NCBI GenBank assembly: GCA_028583605.1
Contig: CM053327.1
Span: 12,821,629-12,885,628, forward strand
DNA from: Dastarcus helophoroides
Taxonomy: Eukaryota > Arthropoda > Insecta > Coleoptera > Bothrideridae
DNA: 64,000 nucleotides
Reading direction: 5' to 3'
The notes beneath the pieces were generated by a model that was given only the letters and a program-made list of their open reading frames with translations, made no database searches and was not told the origin of the DNA. Positions 46,300 through 58,559 of the stretch are shown here, piece by piece; positions within the stretch are counted from its first letter, which is position 1; every line of letters begins with the position of its first letter. Made by a program: the position numbers and the translations under genes.

Positions 46300-48395
46300 A
46301 ATATTTCTAGACAACAAAAATTATATGATGATGTAATTGAATAATTTTCAAATTGAACTAGAAGATTCCCCCTAATATTAAATAAAGCAGGACTTTATTT
46401 ATTTTCTAATATTAAAAAATAAATTTCGCCTACGGAATATTTGCTGTTTCTTTTCTGACCAGATTCCCCATTTATAAAACGCACGCCACGCCACTGTTCT
46501 GTACATTTTAAAATAGTTTATAAAAAGTTTTAGAATGTATCTGAATGGATCTGGCCAGTCCAAACTCCTTATAAATTGATTTTGACCGTTTTAAAATGTA
46601 TATGCATTATCTTTGGTTAGTTCAAAAGGCTCTTAAATTGAGCAGTTTTAACATGCATGTCGATATTTTTTTTTGATTGCTCCTGAATTGACTTGTACCA
46701 TAAAATAATATAAGACTGGTAATGTAATCCGCTAGTTCGTTTTTAAATCACGCATTAATTTGGAGAGCGAGTGAAAAAAAATTGGATTGTTGAGGTGTCC
46801 ACTTTCGCAATATTATAAATATGCGCTTATTTTGTGTTATCAGCGACCTTCAGGGTTACGAGAAATATTGACATATCTAATTTAGTCACAAGTATTTCTC
46901 ACACATTGTTTTAATTATAAGGTGTGAGTGCTCCACTTTGGGTGCAAATTTCTTTCTATCACAGCGTCATTTCATCATACTTCTCTGCACTCGATTTTTT
47001 ATTTAATTTACTTTTCAAATAATTGACATTTCCAACCATTACTTCGTGGAATTTATAGAAAGCTATAGAAATTCACAAATATTTACAATCTACTCAATTT
47101 GCACTTATGAACGAGAAGCTTAATCTTCTGATCTCACCTCTAATTGATTTTCGTACGAGTCTGTGATCCATGGAGCTTGTTAGCATAACGAGTAAAGTAA
47201 ACATTCATTTCGAAAAAAAAACAAAATTAATTTCAAAAAATATCAAAACCTAAACTTTTATTTCAAAAATTGAAACTTTTTTTACAAATTATTTCGAACA
47301 AAATGTCGAATATTTAAGATTTTATTACAATTCTAGTTGAAATCAAACGCTTAACCGAAAAGTTTGATTAACTTCTTTTCAGTTTCAGTCTTCTTTATCA
47401 CTGGCAGGTTATTTGTGCTAAGAATTATATTTACTTGAAGAAAATCGAAATTAATAGGAAAACCATATTTTTGAATAATGTCTTTAAAAAAGCAAACTTA
47501 CCCTAGACCTACTGCACGAAAAGAATTTAGAGATCTTAAGTTTAAAGTTTAAAGAAAATATTGATTATTGGTAAAAGAAACATTTTTCGTATAAAAAATA
47601 AATTAAAAGTAATAAAATTCATCATTAAGTTAATTTTTAGCAACGCAACACATTTAATTATTCCAAGTACTAAAAAAATCGCAGCGGTTTAAAATTTTTA
47701 AGATTCAAGGATCCTTTGAGATTAAAAAGATACAGTCAATATTCTTAATTAGTCCATCTACACAGTTATGTCAAGTTAAGCCAATATCCCTAATAACCGA
47801 AATTTTACCTGCTTTTAAACCAACTTGTTTAATCAATAATCTCGTATTCAATTTTTATTAACCAAAACAAATAACATGGCTTCTAGAGAATTTGCAGTTT
47901 TCAAAACCCGTCCCGCATTTTCTTTATGATTACCGCCAAAGTCAAAAATGACTTTATTATTTTGAACAACGAATCAGCGAAAAATTATCATACAAGGCGG
48001 AGACAACAGCTAAATTCAAGAAAATTAAATTATCTGGATGAAATAAAAAATATTGAAATTGGTAAAGCTTTCTAAAGGTCATATTTTTCTCGTTGTTTAA
48101 GAGTTTACTACATCCAAGTCTTTTAAACTAATTAAATAATTATCAGGTTTAGTTATATCTATTGATGAAAATTGCTTAGAATTTCCTTCTGGGAATAATA
48201 AAATTAGTGTAGTAGGAGCAACTAATGTTACTTTGATAGGAGCACTTAATCTTAACAACTTAGTGCTTTGTTGTTAACATTTGTTGTGTAGATGTTTTGA
48301 AATTTGTAATGTAAGACTTAAGATTTGTTTCATAAATAAAATAGTCAAATTCAAACTAATATAATATATTTAAACAAAAACAAGTTTCAGTTCAA

Positions 48396-49543
<1,148 letters not shown>

Positions 49544-49587
49544 TTGAAGGTACAAGTACACTATGACTTTCTAGATGCTTGATGAAG

Positions 49588-49596
49588 TATATATAT
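49588..49596 (-). promoter_or_regulatory. TATA box of cathepsin L copy B
   Basis: TATATATAT at the same distance from the conserved CTAGAAAGTCATAGTG start region as in copy A. Preservation after duplication supports function. Confidence 0.6.
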
Positions 49597-51092
49597 TGCT
49601 TTCACGAGGGTATTTCTTAAGAAAAGCCTGACGTCAAAGGTTTTGAGTATCTGATTTGGTTATCTTAAGCTTCATTAATAAATTAGATAATGAAGATTAA
49701 CTAAGATCTTGTGTTTTGCAAGTGTAAAAGATGAGATAGTTATCTCTTAAGACATATCTTTTGTTCAATTTAGTAGGCACTTACTTAATAGTCTTCCAAG
49801 AAATATCATCTTTTAACTAGTCATGAATAAAATAGGTTAAGATCATTTTGAATTATTAAATGAATGAGTAATCAGCAAGTCTGCGATTGTCATTCAAACC
49901 AGATTTTAATTTCGAAATAAAACAAAAACCATAAGGAATTTTGTAAAAATTATAATTTTATACATATATTATGTATTAATTTTGCAGAAATTTAATTTCA
50001 TAAGAATATTTCAGCTAAAATCAATAATTCGCAAAATTAATTACAATGGCAGAAGCTTGAAAAATTTTGAATTAGATTATAATGGAACCTAAAAATAGTA
50101 ATCTATTAAGCCAAATGAAGGAATGAGCAATTTAGGTTTTACCAACGAACATTTAGTTTGGCTTTAGTTTTTTATTTAAAGGAGAATCGAAGTTTTCTCA
50201 CTATTATTAGATCAAAACCAATCTTATTTACAATTAATTCTGCAAAAGACACGTTTTTTCAGCCTTCCTACTATGGCTAAAAATATAGAGGAAAAGGTAT
50301 CAAAAAAGGGCCTTCCTTTTAATGTGAGCGCCCATCAAACCATGCTAGTTTACCGAGTAACATGCTTGAGAAAATCTTTTAAACATGCCCACCTGAAGGG
50401 TAAAAATATTTGATACCACATTCAGTTTTAGTTTTGCATTGTTAATAATTTATAGCAAAATTTGTATTTTTGAAAATTTAATTATTTTGTTAGGGTTACA
50501 TGTAAGTAAGATTTTTGGTAGGATTCAAACTGAAAATGATTAGGAGCGTAGACAAAATGGCTAATAGTTTTATAAAGCTTTATTTTTTTTCACTAAAACT
50601 TCCATATCAAACCTGTAAAAATAGATTCGAGTATTTGATTTGTAATAATGTTGCGTTGCTAATATAAGTCTCTTAAAATGGCATAATATGAACGGGTCTA
50701 TATTTCAGTAATATTAAACTTTTGTACTAATTTTGGATCAGCAATTTTAGGAAGTAAGCTAAACGGTCATTAAAAATATTAGAGAAAATAGATCTTTCTA
50801 AAGCCCTGAAATTTAAAGAGTCTGAAAAATTGGTTTCGCTGTTTAATATTTTGCCGCCATGTTCCATAACAAAAGAAAAGTGAAAAATTTTAAATTCAAT
50901 TTAAATTCCAGTATAAGTTTATTTGAACATTTTGAATTACATATGTTATTATGTAATTATTATGTTTGTTTTGATGGGGGCCCATATTTCAAATACTTTA
51001 TGTGTGAGAGGCGTAAAAAATTGCAAAAGTCTAGTTTTATTATTATTATTATTATTATTATTAATATTATTATTTTTGTTTACATTGGAAAA
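49597..51092. other. Cathepsin upstream flank and shared spacer of unit 2
   Basis: 49597-50417 matches 9126-9886, and 50418-51092 matches 22015-23700 minus the foldback element. The two are adjacent here, so the 12.1 kb between 9887 and 22014 is either an insertion in unit 1 or a deletion here. No gene is seen. Confidence 0.6.
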
Positions 51093-51212
51093 ATTTTAAT
51101 GTGAATAGATTCTGGATTCTGGATTCATTGTGGGTTGCCCAAAGTTTAGGCCAGCACTTAGGCCACCCTTTCCGGGCCCATTGTGCTATCCCCGTGATTG
51201 AGGTGTCCTTGG

Positions 51213-54200
51213 TCATTCATTCAGCCACCCAACCTTGTTGAGAAACTGAAGAACGTCCCTTGGATGCGCCTCTCTCAAACTGGCCATACTAGGCCAGAAG
51301 TCCCCCAGCGTGGATCCTCTGATTGATGCTAGTGCCGGGCAGTGACACATCACGTCCTCGACACTCCCATCTTCTTCTAAACACCCTCTGCAGCTCAGGT
51401 CGTTTATAATTCCTATTCTGTGGAGGTGTTTGTTTAATCGACAGTGACCTGTCCATATCCCTTCAAGTTTCCTGAGATTATTCCTTGAGAGTTGTAGGCA
51501 TAGTTTTGCCCTTTCCCTGCACGGCATTCTAATGAATGCGTGAGTTTGTCGGCATGTTGTTATTGATGCCCATAAGGCTTTGTGTTTACGATAAATTTCT
51601 TTGTTAAGTAGGGATCTTACGGTTGATCTTGCCAGGGGAAGGGTTGGTTCTGGTCCAACGAATTGTCCCTCCGAACCTTTCCTCGCCAGTTTGTCAGCAC
51701 GTTCGTTTCCCTCTTTTCCAGAATGTCCATTGATCCATATTAGATCAATTGCATTCTCTTGTGATAGACGTTCTAGAGCTAGGTGGCAATTCCATACCAG
51801 CACTGAGTTTGTTTTCACATCCCTCAGGGCCTTAAGGGCTGCCTGGCTGTCCGTCTTTATTTGGATATATTTTCCTGTAATGTTCAGTTGCGTCATTTGT
51901 TCGGCGCTATATAAAATTCCCAACATCTCCGCTTGAAAGATTGTTGAGTATTTATTTAGCTTGATACTTACATTTAGGTTCAGGTCTTCCGAGAAGATTC
52001 CTGTTCCAGTGCCCGTATTTGTTTTCGATCCATCCGTGTATATACTTACGTCTGGTATCCTTGCTTGTACTTCATCCATTTTTATACGGTAGGATTTTGT
52101 TAAGTTATATTTCACCAGTAGATGGTCCATCGGCGCATCCTTTTGGAGCACCTCCTCCATTATGCGCCGATGACCCACCATTTTACCTACCGTATTCCAC
52201 ATTCCTCCTGCTCGCAAACGGAGAGCAGAAGCCTGTGCCGCCCCCTCAAGAAATATATCGAGAGGTGGCAGGCACAAGATCGCCTCCATTGCTGCTGTTG
52301 GAGTGGATTTCATTGCTCCTATCACTGCCAGACACGCTAGTCTCTGGATGTGATTTAGCTTTTGTTTTATAGTGGTGCACTTTGTCTTCGGCCACCAAAC
52401 TATAACTCCGTAGCTTACAATTGGTCTGATGATTGCCGTGTATAGCCAAAAGGTCATCTTAGGGGATAGCCCCCAAGACCTCCCGATGGCCCCACGGCAC
52501 TGCCAGAAGATCTTGTAAGCTTTGGTTAATTTATTTTCAATGTGGTACTTGCAGCTCAGTTTGCTGTCAAGTTCAATACCAAGGTATTTCACTCGATTTG
52601 ACAACCCGAGTTGGGTTCCCATGAGTTAGGGAAATTTTAGTCGCGCTAATTTCCTTTTATTTGTGAAAAGGACCATTTCCGTCTTTGCAGGATTTGCTGC
52701 TAGGGAATGTTCTTTGCACCATTTCTCGACTATATATAAGGCGTCCTGCATTAACTCGAAGAGTACTCCCTCGTGTTTGTTTACCTGCAAGCAGAATGGT
52801 TATCTCATCTGCGTAGCCAATTGTATAGAGACCCCGATCATTGCGTTTTCGGATAAGGTAATCCGCTATGATTAACCATATAAGGGGGGATAATACACCC
52901 CCTTGCGGACATCCCTTACTTACGATTCCTCCTACTGTAACTTGTATTGCTCGCCACTCAAGTATATGTCGTATGAGTTCCCGCAAGGTGGGTTCAATAC
53001 CACTACGCTCAAGCGCCAAAGAAATGCTATTGAAGTTAGGTCTATCAAAGGCACCTTCTATGTCCAGAAATACACCTAGGGTGTGTTCTTTTACTTCTAG
53101 CAATCTCTCGATCCTGCTAACTAATGAATGTAGCGCAGTTTCGGTAGATCTGTCGGAAGTAAAAGCATGTTGATTTGAATGTAAGGGGCTATCCCTTATA
53201 TTTCTGTCGCACAACCTCTCCAACGTCTTCAGTAGGAAAGACGTTAGGCTGATTGGGCGACATGATTTAGCCTCACCTTGAGGTTTACCCGGTTTTGGAA
53301 TAAAAATTACTTTGACTTCCCTCCATTCTCGGGGTATATATTTAAAGGCAATACACGCCCTGAAAATTTGCACCAGGTATTTTTGTATCCACACCATTCC
53401 CCACTGAAGCAGGGCAGGGTAGATATCGTCCAAGTCGGGCGATTTGAAGGGAGCAAACGATTGTACGGCCCAGTTTACTTTTGTGTCAGTTACTATCTGA
53501 ACAGCCAGCTGCCAATCCCTAATTCTAGGGTGAGAGGCTGAGTGCCCTTGCCACTTATGGCCTGGTATAACACGGCATCCTGGAAAGTGCGTGTTTAAGA
53601 GCTCTGAAGCTGTTTGTGCGGGTGTACTGGTATATGTACCGTCGGCCCGCTTTATCATGCTTACCTGTTGGTTTGGATCTTTCGAGAGTATCTTTTTCAG
53701 TCGGGAGACTAATGTAGTAGACTCTACGCCACTACAGAATTCTCTCCACTTTTCCCTTTGTCTCTTGCGAATAAGTTTCTTGTATTGTTTCCGGTGGTTG
53801 TGGTAAGCCTCCCAGTCACATCCCAGTTTTGTCTTCTTCGCTTTGTTGAAGAGCTTGTTTGCCTGAGATCTTAGTTTTTCGAGTTGCCCGTTCCACCAAG
53901 GGGTTGCCCGGATTTCTCGAAGCTCAGTTCTTATTGGATAAGCCTTCTCATATGCTGTAATGATATTTTTTCGCACTAAAGTGACGTATTTTTCGATCAG
54001 TTCAACTGTCCCGATTCTCTGTGGGGTTTCTACAGTCCCTAGGAGCCTTTCCAGATTGGTATTATAGTCCTCCCTGTTGGTGCTTCTGGAATTCCTGTAC
54101 GGTTTGGGTTTCAACCTACAACATAAAATATTGAATTTTATATATTGATGGTTAGACATTGTTGCATCCTTAGATACATGCCAGCCATTTATAATTTTGG

Positions 54201-54812
54201 TAATACTCATAGACACCAGGGTGATGTCGATAACACTCTGGCATCTGGAGGTAGCAAAGGTAGCTTCACTGCCTCTATTGAGTATATCTAATTTGGTACT
54301 ACTTAAGTATTGTAGTAAAGATGTACCTCGAGGGTTGTTTGTTTCGCTCCCCCAAGCTATATGGTGGGCGTTTGTGTCACATCCAATTATAAGATCTACA
54401 TTACCTGCCTCACAAAAGTCGATCAGTCCTGCCATTTCCTCGGAGGGTGGTGGTCCTTTCAAATCTATTGGTAGGTAGGTCGATGCTATTACAAGTGATA
54501 TTTTCCCTTCTCGACGCGCAAGTTCCACTCGGAGAGCTGTTTGATCTCCGGAGCAGAATTGGGGTAGGATATTCGCTTGCAGTAGTTTCGGGACATATAT
54601 GACAGCTCTTGGCTTGTCCCCATTTCTGAGGTAGAAAACTGTTCCACTTAATTTGCCTAAACCGCAGACTATATATTGTTATATTTCCACGGTTCTTGTA
54701 TAAGGGCTATAATTTCTCCATGTCTGTCGAGAAAACGACATAGGTTAGCAGTCACCGCTCGACAGTGTTGGAGGTTCATTTGTATAAAGCCTATACCATT
54801 CCCAGAAGCCAT
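51213..54812 (-). pseudogene. ORF2 of I-group copy 2 (EN-RT-RNase H), frame broken
   Basis: The same polyprotein as in copy 1, read from ATG 54812. A 2-bp insertion near 54672 breaks the endonuclease, a 4-bp insertion near 52785 breaks the RT just after its active site, and a stop (TAA) lies at about 52625. Two in-frame 15-bp deletions are also visible (near 52930 and 53190). The catalytic YADD is YADE (52804-52815). From 52622 to 51213 the frame is open, covering the thumb, RNase H and CCHC-like tail, and it shows how these parts join in the absence of the insertion seen in copy 1. Confidence 0.9.
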
Positions 54813-54889
54813 GGCCACCAGAACGGCATAGACATTCAGTTCTTGCCCGCCCAGTTTCAAGAAACGAAACGCCCGGTTTCCCGGGTGTT

Positions 54890-55675
54890 CTAGTTTCCTA
54901 AAGCTGGGGGTGGCTGTGTTATCTCCATCCCTGGGTCGGGAAGTAACGGCTCCTCTACCTCCATAGAGGACGGAGCCCCCACCGCCCGACTCAGCGACGG
55001 GGATGAGTAATGAAGTTTTGCCCTTAGGGAAGAGAAGAGGTGACTTTCCCTTCCCTGGCGTTCTTCTAAAATTTTTCGGGTGCTTTCCCCAACTCCAAAA
55101 ACAAGGATGGTACCCTTAGGCTCCTCCTTGCTGGCGCTGTGGAAAACAACCCAGTTGTCTACCTTGGCCCAGGGATTTTGAGCCGTCAGTCGGCTCAGGA
55201 TGACCTGCGGGTCCCCGGTTGATTCGGGAACCCACAAGGTAGCCTTCGTCAACGTAGGCAACTGATCCACTGGGAGAAGGTCAAGATTTGCACCCTCCCA
55301 TAAAGGGGGGAGCCCCCTAACTGTAGTCCCTAGCCAAGCTAGGAAGTGTTCGTTGTCGCAGGAAAATTTAAGTATTTCCTGCGAGTAAATGCAGTTCTGG
55401 AACGTAGGAGGGTTCGCCGGGTACCGGGACAGTTTAATGTCCAGGAGCTTGGCCAACCGTTCCTTTACCAGTTTAGCTTGGTGGGCTGTGAGCCGGCCAA
55501 GTGCACTGGAGTTCCAGTCATTTTTGTCAATGATGGCCACCCTTAGGTGGTTGGTCATCATTTCGCTGAATGTGGTTTTAGAAGAGCCTGCGGCCGGCCT
55601 CTGCCTACCCGGTCCCTTCTTGGGAACATTCCCAGGAGAGGGGCTAGGAGACGATTTCAATCGTGCTCTCTTCAT
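54890..55675 (-). CDS. ORF1 of I-group copy 2
   Basis: 261 codons, the same start and stop as the copy 1 ORF1, with scattered substitutions (for example MKRARLKSSPSPS at the N terminus) and no break. It is the only intact gene of this copy. Confidence 0.8.
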   Translation of the reverse strand: MKRARLKSSPSPSPGNVPKKGPGRQRPAAGSSKTTFSEMMTNHLRVAIIDKNDWNSSALGRLTAHQAKLVKERLAKLLDIKLSRYPANPPTFQNCIYSQEILKFSCDNEHFLAWLGTTVRGLPPLWEGANLDLLPVDQLPTLTKATLWVPESTGDPQVILSRLTAQNPWAKVDNWVVFHSASKEEPKGTILVFGVGESTRKILEERQGRESHLFSSLRAKLHYSSPSLSRAVGAPSSMEVEEPLLPDPGMEITQPPPALGN

Positions 55676-56325
55676 ACCGGGCCTTGAGGTCGGCCGGCGA
55701 TCAGCACCCTGAGGCGCATGGTCGCCGGCTCGTCCTAAAGGGTTGGGTTTGTTTTGTTCGGCAGAGGTGCTGCAGTTGCAATAGTTTTTGCTGATTGCCT
55801 GTCTCTCTGCCTTTTTCTTTGTTGAGCCCCGGAAATTCTTTTCCGGACTCTGGGGATTTGGAGTGGAATGTTGGATCCGCCCGGTGCTGTCTCGCCAGTA
55901 GCTCTTGTAGACACCTCAGCCTGGCTACTCGCCGAAGGTGTCCCGCGGTCGCTGGATGACGGTCGGGTGGGGCCCGCTTGACAACCACCGCTCCCGACCG
56001 GGAGCGAGGTTCCGTCCCTCTGCCCCGGTGTAAATTGGTTTGGATTTTGATGTGAATAGGTTATTTTGTAGGCTAACGATATCCCAATTTTCAGTTTCCA
56101 ACTACGTAAGCCATTTAAGTAATATGAAAAAAAATGGGGGCCCACATTCGGACTGTTTCCTTTATGTTGCAGTCCACGACTGTAAATAAGAAATGATTAT
56201 ATCCTGGGCAATTTTGCACCAAATCAATTGTAATATAGCTTTTGACTAAAGGAGAGCTTTTTTATACCACCATTTTCCAAGTCACGGGTCGCAACCCGGT
56301 ACTGGGCCACAGAAATAAAATACCG

Positions 56326-58440
56326 GGTCGCAAAATTGTCTTCATACTCGCAAATGGCCAATTAGTTAAGGAACTTACAAGAATTCCTGATGTAGATACC
56401 CATCAACCTAATATATCCGACCTTTTCCTTACAAATTCTCCAAATTCGTATAAAATCTCTGTGACATCATCGCTTCGAAATTCGGATCACAAGCTTGTAG
56501 CAGCCTCTCTCTGGATTCATAGACCACCTTCTTCTCAGACACAGTCCCGTAGGGTTTGGCACTTTCACTCTGCTAACTGGGAAAAATAACAAGACTTCTT
56601 TGCATCTTTTCCATGCCAGGAAGTCTGCTATAACTCAGACAACCTTTCTTCATCACCGAATCCGTCAGTAAAACTGTCCTGATTGATATAAAATGCTTAA
56701 TTTCTTACTTACAAAAGAAGTCTGCTGCCAGTAAACCTTGGTTCAGCAAAAAATCTGTTCGGGCTGTCTCCTGCAAAAATCGTGCATATCGCCGTTGGCG
56801 AAATAATCCCTGAGCCAAGACTCGGCCACATTTGTAGTGGCACGAAATTTTTGTAAACAGGTTATTGACGAGGTAAAAAGTGATTTTTATCGTAAAATAC
56901 GCCAGCGGCTTATCAACTGTTCGAACGGTTCCAAGTCCTTTTGGGGATTTGCAAAGTCGATTAGAAGAAATTTAACATCTTCAAATTTTCCACCTTTACT
57001 CGATGACATTAACAATATTGGAACCCCTTCCAAGAAAAAGGCTGACATGCTAGCCTTAATATTTTCTGAAAATTCCAACTTTGATTCTCGAAACGCAAAA
57101 CCTCCTATTCTTCCTAAGGTTGGCCCTTCGATGCCTGAAGTTGTTTTCAGACAACGCACAATCAGAAAGATTCTCTTTGAGCTCGACACCGCAAAAGCTT
57201 CTGGCCTTGATGGCATCCCCACTATTGTTCTTAAAAATGCTACCCAAAATTGACTTCAATCCTCAGCAAATTGTACACACTCTCTTACAAAAAAATGTAT
57301 TTGCTAACATCTGGAAATTTGCTAGGGTGCAGCCTGCCCCTAAAAAGAGAAAACGGAATCTGGCTAACAACTATCGCCTTATTTCTTTGTTACCTGTTAT
57401 ATCTAAAGAGATGAAAGAGGTTATCAACATCAAGATTTTCAAAGTCCGAAGAAGAATAGAATAATCTCGTATAGGCAATACGGTTTCAGACAATACTCAA
57501 GTGGCGATCTACTGGCATATGTTACTCATATCTGCAACTCAGCTATGGAAAAACATGGTGAGGCTAGGATTGTGGCATTGTATATCTCAAGGGCCTTCGA
57601 CAGAGTTTGGCACCGATCTCTTCTTGCCAAATTGACATCTTATGGTCTTCCTCCTGGACTCTGTCCTTTGATATCCAATTCTCTCGCTGAAAGATATCTT
57701 CAGGTCGTCGTCAATAGCATCTCATCCAATACATTTGTGATTAATTCAGGGGTGCCTCAGAGGTCTGTATGGTCTCCTACTCTGTGTCTTTTAATCATAA
57801 ATGATCTCCTAACTTTATCTTCCAATCTTATACATAGCTACGCAGATGATAGTAGCTAGGCTTTCTTTTTAGAGCTAAAAAGTACTTCACATCTCATCAG
57901 CTACTCACACTTTACAAAGCTCAAGTTGAGCCAACATTACAACTGTTATCATGTTTGGAGTTCAGCCCCAGAGCACACTTGAGCTCTTTTGCATTCAATT
58001 TAAAGAAGATCGATTCGCCTAATTGATGACGAGAGTTTGACCAATTCTGTCGAAACTAGAGCACAGACGGATGGCTGGTGACTTGTCTCTTTTCTACAAG
58101 TACTAGCATGGAAAAAGCTTGCAGAATCTAATAGGATCGGTCCCCCCAAGGGCAAGATTTACGAGGCATACAAGACAGTCGGAGACAGCAAATTTCTGTG
58201 CGGTCCAGCTTGACATAGTGAGGACTTCTATCTACGGAGAACTTCCAAGCTATGGAACTCGTTACCAAAAGGAATTTTCCCAAAAAATTACAACCTATCC
58301 TTGTTTAAGAAGGCGGTTCATCGCCATCTATCCTTGTTTCCGCATCCTACTCACACTTCTTTAAAGGCACAATGGGGTCGTCTTTTGCGAGTGGATTAAA
58401 CTTACAAAAAAAATAGATGGAATAAAAACTATTAATAAGA
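56326..58440 (+). pseudogene. Rex1/Jockey-like non-LTR retrotransposon, degenerate (unit 2)
   Basis: The order is endonuclease end, linker, RT and tail. The endonuclease end has TRIPDVDTHQPNISDLFLTN, SDHKLVAASL and VWHFHSANWE (56350-56589). The linker and RT finger region has KSFWGFAKSI, LDTAKASGLDGIP and the LANNYRLISLLPV box (56840-57440). The RT palm has YISRAFDRVWHRSL, NSGVPQRSVWSPTL and SYADDSS (57545-57859). A C-terminal GSVPPRARFTRHTRQSE piece and a short 3' end (ACAAAAAAAATAGATGG) follow. Several frameshifts and stops make it dead. Unit 1 has only the RT part. Confidence 0.8.
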
Positions 58441-58510
58441 CTCCAATTCTTGAGAATATTTTACCAGCATAAATATTTAATTAAGAGAGATACTCTCACT
58501 ATCTCAGTAT

Positions 58511-58552
58511 CTCTCTGAAGATGATAGCATGGCTATCGAAACGCGTTAGAGC
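58511..58552 (+). ncRNA. Hammerhead-ribozyme-like motif (unit 2)
   Basis: Same design as at 27691: CTGAAGA (58515-58521), stem II GATAGC/GCTATC with an ATG loop, GAAA (58538-58541), then ACGCGT, which is self-complementary as in minimal hammerheads that pair as dimers. Stem I is CTCT/AGAG. The loop base differs from unit 1 while both stem II strands are kept. The extra T before stem II is present here too. Confidence 0.5.
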
Positions 58553-58559
58553 AACTTTT

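Larger units (their letters stand above)
36685..46496 (+). mobile_element. hAT-like DNA transposon carrying a Gypsy retrotransposon
   Basis: The ends are AAGTGGCGTG on the left and CACGCCACTG, the complement of CAGTGGCGTG, on the right. The flanks TTATATAC (36677-36684) and TTCTGTAC (46497-46504) agree at 6 of 8 positions, which fits an aged 8-bp hAT target duplication. Near the right end is the C-terminal dimerisation segment of a hAT transposase (46162-46299). Unit 2 lacks the whole block. The 9.8-kb length comes mainly from the Gypsy at 38832-44803 and smaller repeats. Confidence 0.7.
51109..56043 (-). mobile_element. I-group non-LTR retrotransposon, copy 2, uninterrupted
   Basis: Same family as 10479-18393, 4935 bp, with the complete order 5' leader, ORF1, ORF2 and GAATCCA tail. 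ATTTTAATGTGAATAG (51093-51108) and ATTTTGATGTGAATAG (56044-56059) flank it, a 16-bp target duplication with one mismatch. The empty site is at 23694-23712 in unit 1. Its GC-rich leader (55893-56043) is absent from copy 1. Because the insertion sites differ, both copies arrived after the segmental duplication. Confidence 0.92.
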
